DNA of 64,000 bases from JAFMDF01 sp965277445 (GCA_965277445.1 CBDICY010000032.1:1240001-1304000), one strand, 5' to 3'; positions 43,102-51,886 are shown, counted from the stretch's first letter. The notes: generated from the letters alone by a model not told the origin. Program-made: numbers and translations.

Positions 43102-45141
43102 CTACAAAGCAGCAGCCAAATAACTAGCTTCTTTAATAGCCTTCTTAGCATCCAATTTTGCAGCAATATTTGCGCCACCAATCAAATGCACACTCTGACC
43201 AGCAGCGTCTAATTCTTCGTACATCGCACGTAAAGGTTCTTGACCAGCACAAATTACGACATGATCTACAGGAATGACTTTTGATTCATTTCCAACGGTA
43301 ATGTGTAAACCTGCATCATCCACTTTATCATATTGTGCCTCTCCAATCATATTGACTTTTTTCATAGCCAAACTAGATCGGTGAATCCAACCAGTCGTTT
43401 TGCCTAGTCCTTTACCATGTTTCCCTTTTGACCGTTTTAATAAAAAGATTTCTCTTGGAGAAGGTAAGGGCTGTGCTCCTCCTTCCATTAAAGAACCACC
43501 TTTTTGATAAGTCATATCCACCCCCCATTCTTTCATATAATTGGCTACGTCTAAACTAACGGATTCATGTGTCATATCATGCGCTAAATATTCTGCCATA
43601 TCAAACCCAATTCCACCTGCACCAACGATAGCTACTCTTTTACCAACTGGCTTTTTCTTATGTAATACATCAGCATAATCCAATACTTTTTTATGGTCAA
43701 TGCCTTCGAAATCTAATCTTCTTGGTGTTACACCTGTAGCCAAGATAATTTCATCATAGCCACCAGTTGTCAACCCTTCAACGGTTGCCCGTAAATTCAG
43801 ATTTAGCTTTACGCCATACTTCCGAATCATTGTATTATAATAGCGAATGGTTTGTCCATATTCCTCTTTTCCAGGAATGACTTTAGCCATATTAAACTGA
43901 CCACCAATTTCACTTTCTGCTTCAAATAGATAAACGTCATGCCCTCTTCTAGCAGCAACGGTCGCTGCCTCTAATCCTGCTGGTCCTGCACCAACTACCG
44001 CAATTTTCTTCTTTGTCTTAGCAGGTAAATAGTTTAATTCTGTTTCGTGACAAGCTCTAGGGTTGACAATACAAGAACAAACTTGCATGGTAAAAGTGTG
44101 ATCCAAACAAGCTTGATTACAAGCAATACAAGTATTAATCTCTTCTGGTCTACCTTCGATGGCTTTTAGAACCAATTCTGGATCTGCTAAAAATGGTCGA
44201 GCCATAGAGACCATATCTGCACAACCTTCTGCCAAGATATTCTCTGCGATATCGGGCATATTAATTCTGTTCGTTGCAATTAATGGGATCTTAACCTCCC
44301 CCATCATCTTTTTAGTGACCCATGCAAAACCACCTTTTGGGACAACCGTTCCAATAGTTGGCACTCTTGCTTCATGCCAGCCAATCCCTGTATTAATAAT
44401 CGTTGCCCCTGCTTCTTCTACTAGTTTAGCTAATTGAACTACTTCTTCCCACGTACTACCACCTTCCACTAAATCTAGCATGGACAATCGGTAAATAATA
44501 ATAAAATTCTCTCCAACTGCTTCCCTCGTTCTACGAATAATTTCTAGAGGAAAACGCATTCTATTTTCATAAGAACCACCCCATTTATCAGTTCTTTTAT
44601 TGACCTTACTAACAATAAACTGGTTAATTAAATAACCTTCTGAACCCATGATTTCTACCCCATCATAATTTGCATGCTGTGCCATTTTAGCACAATGGAC
44701 AAAATCTTCGATTGTTTTTTCTACCTCTTCGCCCGTTAAGCCTCTTGCTGGAAATGGAGAAATGGGTGCTTTGGTATCACTTGAAGATACGTTCTTAGGG
44801 GTATATCCATATCGTCCGACATGTAGAATTTGCATACAGATTTTTCCACCTTCCTTATGAACCGCTTCCGTAACCACTCGATGATTCTCTGCCTCCGCTT
44901 CGTTGTCAAAGGCATGACCAGATAAAGCGCCACCTTCTACATTTGGTGCAATTCCTCCCGTAACAATTAGACCTACTTGACCTTTAGCACGCTCGCCATA
45001 AAAGGCTGCCATTCGTTCATAACTATTTTCTGACTCCTCTAGCATGGTGTGCATAGAGCCCATCAAGACTCTATTTTTTAAGGTAGTGAACCCTAAATCT
45101 AGTGGTTCTAATAACTTTGGGTACTTCGTTGAATTTGACAT
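43102..45141 (-). CDS. fadH: 2,4-dienoyl-CoA reductase (FadH-type) iron-sulfur flavoenzyme
   Basis: 679 residues, the FadH length. The N-terminal old-yellow-enzyme barrel (1 to about 335; LGFTTLKNRVLMGSMHT, MQILHVGRYGY, VEIMGSEGYLINQF) is followed by a 4Fe-4S motif with Cys338, 341, 345 and 357 (CIACNQACL then CSCIVNP), the exact spacing of E. coli FadH, and then FAD and NAD(P) Rossmann domains (KIAVVGAGPAGLEAA; KRVAIVGAGGIGFDMAEYL). It reduces 2,4-dienoyl-CoA made from unsaturated fatty acids. It lies 67 bases downstream of a TetR regulator gene on the same strand. Confidence 0.9.
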   Translation of the reverse strand: MSNSTKYPKLLEPLDLGFTTLKNRVLMGSMHTMLEESENSYERMAAFYGERAKGQVGLIVTGGIAPNVEGGALSGHAFDNEAEAENHRVVTEAVHKEGGKICMQILHVGRYGYTPKNVSSSDTKAPISPFPARGLTGEEVEKTIEDFVHCAKMAQHANYDGVEIMGSEGYLINQFIVSKVNKRTDKWGGSYENRMRFPLEIIRRTREAVGENFIIIYRLSMLDLVEGGSTWEEVVQLAKLVEEAGATIINTGIGWHEARVPTIGTVVPKGGFAWVTKKMMGEVKIPLIATNRINMPDIAENILAEGCADMVSMARPFLADPELVLKAIEGRPEEINTCIACNQACLDHTFTMQVCSCIVNPRACHETELNYLPAKTKKKIAVVGAGPAGLEAATVAARRGHDVYLFEAESEIGGQFNMAKVIPGKEEYGQTIRYYNTMIRKYGVKLNLNLRATVEGLTTGGYDEIILATGVTPRRLDFEGIDHKKVLDYADVLHKKKPVGKRVAIVGAGGIGFDMAEYLAHDMTHESVSLDVANYMKEWGVDMTYQKGGSLMEGGAQPLPSPREIFLLKRSKGKHGKGLGKTTGWIHRSSLAMKKVNMIGEAQYDKVDDAGLHITVGNESKVIPVDHVVICAGQEPLRAMYEELDAAGQSVHLIGGANIAAKLDAKKAIKEASYLAAAL

Positions 45142-45146
45142 TTTCT

Positions 45147-45178
45147 AATTTTGAATTTTGAATGAATGAATTTTGAAT
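45147..45178 (-). repeat. 32-base direct repeat, left of the TetR gene
   Basis: aattttgaattttgaatgaa then tgaattttgaat. The same sequence with two mismatches is at 45800-45831, so the TetR gene is bracketed by direct repeats. This copy sits 5 bases upstream of the fadH start codon. Confidence 0.7.
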
Positions 45179-45208
45179 AGGTGAGCTAAGCAACAATTCA
45201 ACAAACAA

Positions 45209-45793
45209 TTAATCTTTACTTAAAAGCTTAAAATTTATTTCTAAAAAATCTTCTAGTGGTTTAGCGGATTGCTGGTATTTCATCGTGACCATTGCCCCAT
45301 GAAAATTAGTGTATAAAAAGTCCGCAATATCAGTCGGAGTATAAACCTCAATTAAGATATTTTGTTCTTGTGCTTCCGTTAACCATTGCACAAATCTTTC
45401 TTTAATAATCGATATCTGAGCTTGAATGGCTTGCGATACTTTCTCATTCTGTCCCGCTACTTCGGTGGACATATTGCCCCAAAAGCAAGAGTATTTAAAC
45501 TGCTGCGCTTTATTTTTTTGAATTAAATGATTGAAATAAGCTTTTACTTTTTCTAATGGATTTAAGTCCTCCATCTGTTCTATTCGGTCAATTAATTTCA
45601 GGTTAGCTGAACCATAAAATTCAATGGCCTCTATAATATAAGCCTCTTTGCTATCAAAAAAATTATAAAAAGAGCCTTTGGGAATACTCATACTTTTAAG
45701 AATTTCCATCACGCCGATATTGTGATAGCCCGATTGACTCATCAAATCAATGCCTTGTTTTAGGATGTCTTTTCTGTTGTATTTATAGCCCAT
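45209..45793 (-). CDS. TetR-family transcriptional regulator, probably of fadH
   Basis: 194 residues from the ATG at 45791-45793. A longer frame to 45847 only reads through the repeat upstream. The N-terminal HTH is clear (YKYNRKDILKQGIDLMSQSGYH, then ILKSMSIPKGSFYNFFDSKEAY), with a helical ligand domain behind it. Being in the same direction and just upstream of fadH, it probably represses fadH and perhaps other fatty acid genes in response to an acyl-CoA. The ligand is inferred from the neighbour only. Its promoter is at 45899-45929. Confidence 0.85.
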   Translation of the reverse strand: MGYKYNRKDILKQGIDLMSQSGYHNIGVMEILKSMSIPKGSFYNFFDSKEAYIIEAIEFYGSANLKLIDRIEQMEDLNPLEKVKAYFNHLIQKNKAQQFKYSCFWGNMSTEVAGQNEKVSQAIQAQISIIKERFVQWLTEAQEQNILIEVYTPTDIADFLYTNFHGAMVTMKYQQSAKPLEDFLEINFKLLSKD

Positions 45794-45799
45794 GAAATC

Positions 45800-45874
45800 A
45801 ATTTTGAATATTGAATGAGTGAATTTTGAATTTATTGAGTTATTCATAATTCAAAATCATTCATTCAAAATGAG
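45800..45874 (-). repeat. Direct repeat and hairpin array right of the TetR gene
   Basis: 45800-45831 repeats 45147-45178 in the same direction (30 of 32 bases). It is followed by a partial reverse-complement arm (ataattcaaaatcattcatt, then caaaatg; about 45846-45872), giving a hairpin in the 5' leader, 6 bases upstream of the TetR start codon. Confidence 0.65.
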
Positions 45875-45898
45875 AATTAGACCGTTCTACTTTTTTGA

Positions 45899-45929
45899 CA
45901 AATGTAGTATTTAGTTTAGTTTTATCAAA
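45899..45929 (-). promoter_or_regulatory. Promoter of the TetR-fadH unit (TTTG-N19-TACATTTG)
   Basis: Minus-strand TTTTG/TTTG ending at 45926, 19 bases, TACATTTG (45906-45899). Good consensus and spacing. The leader would include the hairpin array at 45800-45874. The remaining gap to the S41 gene at 46093 shows nothing else. Confidence 0.6.
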
Positions 45930-46092
45930 ATATATAGACTTGTAGGAAATAAAAATTAATTAATCAGATAAAAAAACTAATCTGATACACCTTAATCTTA
46001 CTTCAAGGAATCTTATAGAGCATTATCATTGGCTGTATCCTTAATGACTAGCCTTTATTCTACTACTAAATAAAATCATTAAAATAATAATT

Positions 46093-47439
46093 ATGACAAG
46101 CAGCATAATCAATAAAATAAGCCTATTGCTAATATTTTTATTAAGCTCATTTTTAAATTTTGCCCAATCGAATAATGAGTTGGTAAAAGGTATTCAGGAA
46201 TTGATGTTAACGCATTATGTATTCCTTGATAAAGCGGAAGAAACGAATGCGCATTTAGACAAACTAATGGCCAATAAACACTTCGATGTTTTTATCACAG
46301 GGGAAGCACTTGCAAAGGAAGTAACGCAGCAGATGCGAAAAATTACCGCAGACAAACATTTGAGTATGGTGCCACCGAAAGCACCGCAAAAAGAAGTCGT
46401 CAATAAAAAAGCTTCTTTTACAAAAAGCTTTTCCCGTTATTATAAACCAATGTTAAACGAGTATAAATATTATGAAAATAATGTAGGCTATTTTGATATG
46501 CGATATTTTGGAGGTGGCGAAAAAAGCTTTGCAGAAATAGATGTGATGATGAAGCAATTAGCCCAAGCAGATGCATTCATTATTGATATGCGGCAAAATG
46601 GTGGAGGCAGCCCACGAATGGTGCAGTATATCTGTAGCTATTTTTTTGACACCCATTTTCTATTGAACTCCATTTATAATAGAGCAACGGATCATACGGA
46701 AGAATTATGGACAGTAGAAGTCAAAGGCAAAAAACGTCCTAAAGTGCCTGTTTATATTCTAACCAGTAAAAATACCTTCTCCGCAGCAGAAGATTTCTCT
46801 TATACCATGCAAAGTCAAAAACGAGCCACAATTGTTGGAGAAACTACTAGAGGAGGCGCACACCCTACCCGTTATTTTCGATTGACCGATGGGTTTGGAG
46901 TGCGGATACCTTTTGCTAGGTCTATCAATCCTGTGACCAAGACGAATTGGGAAGGCGTAGGTGTGATCCCAGATGAAAAAGTAGCCGCAGATGAAGCCTT
47001 AGAGCGTGCAAAAGTATTGGCTGCTGAAGGTGCGAAGAACTATAAAAACAGTTTTTTCAATCCTTTAGAGAAAACCTTAAATGGCTTGACCGACCAAAAA
47101 ATAACAAAAGCAGGAGAAGCAACGGTTTTCAAAGCATTAGAAAATATCCTAAAAGCAGACATGCTAACGGAAAGAGATATTAACCTTTTAGGGTATGATT
47201 ATTTATTAAGCAAAAGAACAACAGCAGCTTTAGCCATTTTTAAATCCAATACGATATTATTTCCGAACTCAGCTAATGTATTTGATAGCTATGGAGAAGC
47301 CTTGGCTGGTATTGGTAAGAATGAGCAAGCACTTATTAATTATGAAAAAGCAGTAGCAGTAGCTACCGAACAAAAAGATGAAGACTTGGAAGCTTTTCAG
47401 CAAAACTTAAAACGGTTTCAAGCAAAAAATAAAGAGTAG
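46093..47439 (+). CDS. Exported S41 family peptidase with C-terminal TPR
   Basis: 448 residues with a signal peptide (SFLNFA/QSNN). N-terminal helical S41 cap (about 25-110), then the protease core: NNVGYFDMRYFGGG, AFIIDMRQNGGGSPRM, and the nucleophile Ser230 in SKNTFSAAEDFSYTM, followed by IVGETTRGGAH and VGVIPDEKV. The pattern is of the IRBP/tricorn-like S41 group without a PDZ domain. From about 355 a TPR-like pair (ALAIFKSNTILFPNSANVFD) ends the chain. Substrate unknown. Hairpin arrays of AGAGTAGAGA words lie on both sides of the gene's 3' gap. Confidence 0.8.
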   Translation: MTSSIINKISLLLIFLLSSFLNFAQSNNELVKGIQELMLTHYVFLDKAEETNAHLDKLMANKHFDVFITGEALAKEVTQQMRKITADKHLSMVPPKAPQKEVVNKKASFTKSFSRYYKPMLNEYKYYENNVGYFDMRYFGGGEKSFAEIDVMMKQLAQADAFIIDMRQNGGGSPRMVQYICSYFFDTHFLLNSIYNRATDHTEELWTVEVKGKKRPKVPVYILTSKNTFSAAEDFSYTMQSQKRATIVGETTRGGAHPTRYFRLTDGFGVRIPFARSINPVTKTNWEGVGVIPDEKVAADEALERAKVLAAEGAKNYKNSFFNPLEKTLNGLTDQKITKAGEATVFKALENILKADMLTERDINLLGYDYLLSKRTTAALAIFKSNTILFPNSANVFDSYGEALAGIGKNEQALINYEKAVAVATEQKDEDLEAFQQNLKRFQAKNKE

Positions 47440-47514
47440 AGAAGTGAGACCAATCGTCGAAATCACCAAATAGTAGCTGGAATTTTAACGAGTTTCTATT
47501 CTCTTCTCTTTATT
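47428..47514 (+). repeat. Word-array hairpin (AGAGTAGAGAAG type) over the S41 stop codon
   Basis: Left arm 47428-47449 (aataaagagtagagaagtga) overlaps the stop codon; right arm 47493-47514 (tttctattctcttctcttta) is its diverged reverse complement. The region 47515-47698 holds AT-rich sequence with no gene. Confidence 0.55.
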
Positions 47515-47698
47515 CTTACAAATCAAATAATCACTCACCAATAACGAATAATCATTCAATCCTTGCGAATAATAAGGTCTTCAGTTTTAAGGTCAAAAAG
47601 CGCTCACCTTTGTATTGTCAGTTATCAAAAAACAGTATTTGAATTAACGGACTAATCCACAAAACCAGCTTTATTTAAAAAATCTTAAAACGTAATTA

Positions 47699-47822
47699 TT
47701 CAGAACCGAGAGTAGAGAAATTCATTTTTCGGAAATTTAGTTATTCTGAACGCTTCGAGTCAATATTTATTGATATTTAGTCTCTTTTCTCTTAATGCAA
47801 TGGTCTCTACTCTCTATTCTGA
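47699..47822 (+). repeat. Second AGAGTAGAGA word hairpin before the SH3-like gene
   Basis: Left arm 47699-47720 (ttcagaaccgagagtagaga) pairs with 47802-47822 (ggtctctactctctattctg). It ends 23 bases before the start codon at 47846 and shares its word with the hairpin at 47428-47514. Confidence 0.6.
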
Positions 47823-47845
47823 AAAGTCATCTTAAAACCATTATT

Positions 47846-48640
47846 ATGAAAAGGATTGCATTTATTTTAACGATTACCTTCAGTTTTTTATTGACACAAT
47901 TTGGCTTTGCTGCCACTTTATACCAACCAGGCGATTCCATGTATGTATGGGCAAAGTCAGGTTTAAAGATGCGAATATCACCCGATCTAAAAGGCGATAA
48001 AATATTAACCATTCCTTATGGCACTAAAGTCGAAATAGATTCCTACCAAGAAGAGTTACCAGAAGTAAAAATCAGAGTGGTCAAAGCCCAAAAGATTGAA
48101 GGAATGGAGTACAAAAGTTTTTACTTAAAAGGGCATTGGTGCAGAGTGACTTATTTAGATACCGTCGGTTATATTTTTGATGGCTACTTATCTAAAATGC
48201 CTACGTTAGCATTAACGCCTTATTTTAAAGAAACCGAAATCCAGCAAACCGTTCAGGAATCTTTTGAGGAATATGCGGACAAACATTTTGGCTTATTACA
48301 AAAACTAGACGTTGAAGCACACCCTACTTTGGTAAACTCTCTCTCTCTAAGAAAAATCTACGGCAACGGCATGATTATCGAAGAAGGTATTTCTAGAAAC
48401 GGTTGGAAACAAAGAATCATTTTGCCAGGCATGTCTTTTGAAGAAGGGTTCTTATTATTTAGTACCAAGTATAATTTTGAAGACTATGCTACGACCAAAG
48501 GAGAAGAAATTTATCCTGTCTATAGCGTCACTAAAAAGCGTAACAACTTCGTAGAAATTGAAGGGTTTGCGCAGACGATTCAGATTCGAGCAATTGATGG
48601 AGTGGTAGTTATTTCGCTGGAGGAGTACGAAGGTTGTTAG
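47846..48640 (+). CDS. Exported SH3-like protein of unknown function
   Basis: 264 residues from the ATG at 47846, chosen for its signal peptide (LTQFGFA/ATLY); an ATG at 47795 lies inside the hairpin arm and is rejected. The mature N-terminus (DSMYVWAKSGLKMRISPDLK through IPYGTKVEID) is a bacterial SH3-like domain, resembling that of the lipoprotein at 23108. The rest is unassigned. A truncated paralogue follows at 48717. Probably periplasmic, perhaps wall-binding. Confidence 0.7.
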   Translation: MKRIAFILTITFSFLLTQFGFAATLYQPGDSMYVWAKSGLKMRISPDLKGDKILTIPYGTKVEIDSYQEELPEVKIRVVKAQKIEGMEYKSFYLKGHWCRVTYLDTVGYIFDGYLSKMPTLALTPYFKETEIQQTVQESFEEYADKHFGLLQKLDVEAHPTLVNSLSLRKIYGNGMIIEEGISRNGWKQRIILPGMSFEEGFLLFSTKYNFEDYATTKGEEIYPVYSVTKKRNNFVEIEGFAQTIQIRAIDGVVVISLEEYEGC

Positions 48641-48657
48641 TTATTGATGAGTTATGG

Positions 48658-48680
48658 GTGATGAGTAGGATTTTCATCAC
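48658..48680 (+). repeat. Short word array with GTGATG/CATCAC stem
   Basis: Units attgatgagttatgggtgat then gagtagg, with GTGATG (48658-48663) pairing to CATCAC (48675-48680). It follows the stop codon at 48640. A shorter member of the word-array family. Confidence 0.4.
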
Positions 48681-48716
48681 TCTTTAATTTTCTTTTAATT
48701 TCTAAAATTTTATCAG

Positions 48717-48895
48717 ATGAGACGATCTCTTTTGTTTTTAGTAAGCTTGTTTATTTTAAATCAAATTGGGTTTGCCCAAAATTATCAAGTAGGCGATTCT
48801 TTATACATCTGGGCTGCACTTGATTTGAAAAAAAGAAGATAATTTTGTTCAATGTATTCAAGATGGTCGCAAATATTCAGAAGCCCTAGTTACTG
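48717..48895 (+). pseudogene. Frameshifted and truncated paralogue of the SH3-like gene
   Basis: From ATG 48717 the frame gives a signal peptide with Gln at the cut (LNQIGFA/QNYQ) and GDSLYIWAALDL, matching GDSMYVWAKSGL of the preceding gene, then stops at 48840-48842. The shift lies at a run of seven A (48828-48834). Skipping one A restores a frame reading KKEDNFVQ and later SEALVTVRHAQ, comparable to PEVKIRVVKAQ of the paralogue. That frame runs into the 3' end of the convergent exporter gene, so the remaining two thirds of the gene are missing. This is a real remnant rather than a chance frame. Confidence 0.7.
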
Positions 48896-50695
48896 TTAGA
48901 CATGCTCAAATTGCAATTTAGCCAAACTACTATATAAACCATCCTCAATAAGAGATAACTCATCATGCGTTCCTTGTTCTTCCACGACCCCTTTATTCAA
49001 TACATAAATGGTATCTACATCTCGAATGGTTGCTAATCGGTGCGCAATAATAATAGAAGTTCGACCTTCCATTAAGTTATTAAGTGCTTCTTGTACCAAC
49101 CTTTCGGATTCTGCATCCAAAGAAGAGGTAGCTTCATCTAGTAATAAAATAGCTGGATTTTTTAGAATCGCTCTAGCAATGGCAATTCGTTGTCGTTGAC
49201 CACCCGATAATTTGACGCCTCGTTCTCCGACAATCGTTTCTAAACCTTCAGGGAAAGATTGGATAAATTCCCAAGAATTAGATTGCTTGGTAGCCATTAT
49301 GACTTCTTCGTCCGTTGCATCTTCTTTACCATATAAAATATTTTCTCGAATCGTTCCACCAAAAAGGATGACTTCTTGAGGTACTAAGGCTAAGTTATTT
49401 CTGAAATCTCGGATGTTTTGACCAAAAATACTTTTACCATCTACCAAAATATCCCCTTCCGAAATTTTATAAAATTGTAATAACAACTGAATAATCGTAG
49501 ATTTTCCTACGCCACTTGGCCCAACCAAAGCTACTTTTTGTCCTGCTGCAATTTTTATATCAATTCCTTTTAAAATCGGAATGTCTGGACGGGTAGGATA
49601 TGTAAAATGGATGTTTTTAAATTCAATATTTCCTGCTACTTTTCGTGGTGTAATCGTTGGGTGATTTTCTAAATCCACTTCACTTTGGGTATTTAAAATT
49701 TCTCGAACCCGTTCTGTTGCCCCAAAAGCACCCAAAATTTCTGGATAAAAATTACCTAAACTGGCTATCGAACCACCAATGATAAAGGTATAGGTGACAA
49801 AAGCAACCAATTCCCCTGCGGAGATCGTTCCATCTTGTACCATCACGGCACCTTGCCAAATAATAAAGAAAAGTGCCCCAAATAATATGGTAATAATAAA
49901 AGTCGCAAACAAAGCACGACCTCTAGCATACTTCATGGCAATCACCACCACACTATCAATAGAAGCCGAATATCTTTTCACCTCAAACATTTCATTGGCA
50001 AATGCTTTGACCACTTGAATGGCTTGTAAGGTTTCGCCTAAAATAGAATTAGATCCTGCTAATTGTTTTTGTCTTTCTTTAGATAATTTCCGAATATATC
50101 GCCCGAAAAAGATGGCACTTACCACTACGAAGGGAATGGTCAATAACATAATCAAAGACAACTTCGGCGTTGTGATCGCTAGAAATAAAATACCAACAAC
50201 TAAAATGATAATTTGGCGAAGAAATTCGGCTAAGGTAATAGAAAAGGTACTGTATAATTTTTCAACATCGGCAGTTAATCGACTGATTAAATCGCCTACT
50301 TTATTTTCTTCAAAGAAGGTAATTGGTAAAGAAGTCATTTTTTTATATAAAGCTCTTCGGAGATCCGCTGTTCCTTTTTCACTTACATTCGCAAACAGAA
50401 TAACCCTTGTGTAAGAGATGAATCCTTGAGCAACCAATAAAAAAATTAATCCCCAACCTATATCTTTTAACGTATAAGTATGCTCCGCTTTTCCCTGCGC
50501 TACATCTACCATCTGCCCAATTAACCAAGGCATGACCATAAAAATCATACTGGTCATAAAGAGTAAAATCATTCCACCGAATAATGACCAACGATAAGGT
50601 CGAATAAAATCGAGTGATTTAATTGCTTCTCTAAAACTCTCTTGCGTTACTTTAACCTTTGGTGTATCCGCTAAATCTTGATTTCTTCTTGCCAT
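48896..50695 (-). CDS. MsbA-type ABC exporter
   Basis: 599 residues: a six-helix transmembrane domain (about 35-330; LFGGMILLFMTSMIFMVMPW) fused to an ATPase with Walker A GPSGVGKST, signature LSGGQRQRIAI, Walker B ILLLDEATSSLD and the switch His (IIAHRLAT). Half-transporter that should work as a homodimer in the inner membrane. MsbA-like lipid flippases and multidrug exporters share this form, and the sequence does not decide between them. Single gene; convergent with the broken SH3 paralogue. Confidence 0.88.
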   Translation of the reverse strand: MARRNQDLADTPKVKVTQESFREAIKSLDFIRPYRWSLFGGMILLFMTSMIFMVMPWLIGQMVDVAQGKAEHTYTLKDIGWGLIFLLVAQGFISYTRVILFANVSEKGTADLRRALYKKMTSLPITFFEENKVGDLISRLTADVEKLYSTFSITLAEFLRQIIILVVGILFLAITTPKLSLIMLLTIPFVVVSAIFFGRYIRKLSKERQKQLAGSNSILGETLQAIQVVKAFANEMFEVKRYSASIDSVVVIAMKYARGRALFATFIITILFGALFFIIWQGAVMVQDGTISAGELVAFVTYTFIIGGSIASLGNFYPEILGAFGATERVREILNTQSEVDLENHPTITPRKVAGNIEFKNIHFTYPTRPDIPILKGIDIKIAAGQKVALVGPSGVGKSTIIQLLLQFYKISEGDILVDGKSIFGQNIRDFRNNLALVPQEVILFGGTIRENILYGKEDATDEEVIMATKQSNSWEFIQSFPEGLETIVGERGVKLSGGQRQRIAIARAILKNPAILLLDEATSSLDAESERLVQEALNNLMEGRTSIIIAHRLATIRDVDTIYVLNKGVVEEQGTHDELSLIEDGLYSSLAKLQFEHV

Positions 50696-50866
50696 TTTTA
50701 TCTATGAATTAAGACACTAATTTATCTTATAAAAGTCTTTCCCGCTTTTCTATTCTCGCTGTTTTCTAAAACTTTCACAAAAATACGCAGTTAATTATGG
50801 TTCTGTCTTAATTTTTTGATAAAATGAAGGGTTACGGCTATAAAAATGATAATTAGAGGAGACTAT

Positions 50867-50920
50867 CAGTTGCAAGTTGCCAGTTAGTACGTCAAACTGG
50901 TAACTGGCAACTCGCAACTG
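50867..50920 (-). repeat. Word-array hairpin (AACTGGCAACTCGCAACTG type) after gldN
   Basis: Arms CAGTTGCAAGTTGCCAGTT (50867-50885) and AACTGGCAACTCGCAACTG (50902-50920) match in 18 of 19 positions. It lies 17 bases after the gldN stop codon. The same words occur at 13701-13737. Confidence 0.75.
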
Positions 50921-50936
50921 GAAAACAGGCAACTGC

Positions 50937-51746
50937 TTAATAAGACCAAAGGTCATGTTCAAAATTAAATATTTCTTGCTTAATTTTTTCTGCTTCTAAA
51001 AGAGCATCAACTCCTGTTAAATAATCTTCAATTTTTCTATCATGCACATTGGATGCTTTAATAATCGTACTAGCAAAATAACGCATCTCCATTAAGTCTT
51101 CCCAGCTAGTATGAGCCGCATCATTTTGAGGGTTAAAGACCTTTTCTTTGGCTAATACTGGGCGCAATTGATTATAAGCCGCCCAAAATAAAGGACGTTC
51201 ATATTTAAAATTTCCTGCCTCATCTAATTCCTCAACTAACGGAGCGACGCCTAAAATTCTAACTTTTAGGACAGAATAATGCGAATCAAAATACCAAACT
51301 TCTTTGATTCTAAATCGCTTGACATTTTCGTAATTCAAGCTGTTTTCGATAGGAACTAAAGTACTAGTAAGGTCATCACCCCATACTTCAATCGTATCGT
51401 GGTCAAACAACATTTCTTGTAATTCATTCTCAGATAAATTATAAGAAAAATGGTCATCTTCTGGGCTAAATAAATCTAACTCACCTTTTTGGGCAGCATT
51501 TGTCATGATTTCAAAAAAGGGGGCTTGTGGGTAAATAAAGGGTAAATTCATTTTTTCTCGGACATCAATAATTCGCCAAACATATTTTTTCCACATAATA
51601 TCCCTTTCTTGGACAGGTGGATAAGGCAATACTGATTTTTCTTTGAGAATTTTGGGTTCGACTAAGTCACTAATAGGTGCAGGTTGACTAGAAAGGGTTG
51701 TCGAACATAAAAGTAGTAACAGTAGGCTCGCAAATAAAAACTTCAT
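50937..51746 (-). CDS. gldN: Gliding motility/type IX secretion protein GldN
   Basis: 269 residues with a signal peptide (LCSTTLSS/QPAP). The body matches the GldN/PorN pattern: RDIMWKKYVWRIIDVREKMNL, FSPEDDHFS, IKEVWYFDSHYSVLKVRILGVAPL, and ASTIIKASNVHDRKIEDYLTG near the end. GldN works with GldK on the periplasmic face of the outer membrane as part of the secretion channel ring. It follows gldM by 150 bases on the same strand, with a word-array hairpin in between. Confidence 0.88.
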   Translation of the reverse strand: MKFLFASLLLLLLCSTTLSSQPAPISDLVEPKILKEKSVLPYPPVQERDIMWKKYVWRIIDVREKMNLPFIYPQAPFFEIMTNAAQKGELDLFSPEDDHFSYNLSENELQEMLFDHDTIEVWGDDLTSTLVPIENSLNYENVKRFRIKEVWYFDSHYSVLKVRILGVAPLVEELDEAGNFKYERPLFWAAYNQLRPVLAKEKVFNPQNDAAHTSWEDLMEMRYFASTIIKASNVHDRKIEDYLTGVDALLEAEKIKQEIFNFEHDLWSY

Positions 51747-51805
51747 TCGTTAAATTGTTAAAGATGGATGAAATAGGTGTTTAGTCGTTGATGCAGTTTC
51801 CAAAC

Positions 51806-51886
51806 GGGATTAGGTATCGGGTACTAGGTGTCAGGCGAGAAGGGAATACGTCTAACCTAAAACCTAGTACCTAATACCCGATACCC
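51806..51886 (-). repeat. Word-array hairpin (GGTATCGGGTACTAGG type) between gldM and gldN
   Basis: Left arm 51806-51835 (gggattaggtatcgggtact, then aggtgtcagg) and right arm 51856-51886 (cctaaaacctagtacctaat, then acccgataccc). The right arm ends 10 bases from the gldM stop codon. Without a T-run it may stabilise or partly terminate the gldM message. Confidence 0.7.

Noticed and set aside
45147..45874. CRISPR-like repetition in the AATTTTGAAT arrays
   Set aside because: The units are 6-9 bases, imperfect, without unique spacers of constant length, and no cas genes are present.
50019..50414. 131-residue frame antisense to the MsbA-type exporter
   Set aside because: Lies fully inside a clear transporter gene and has no features of its own.
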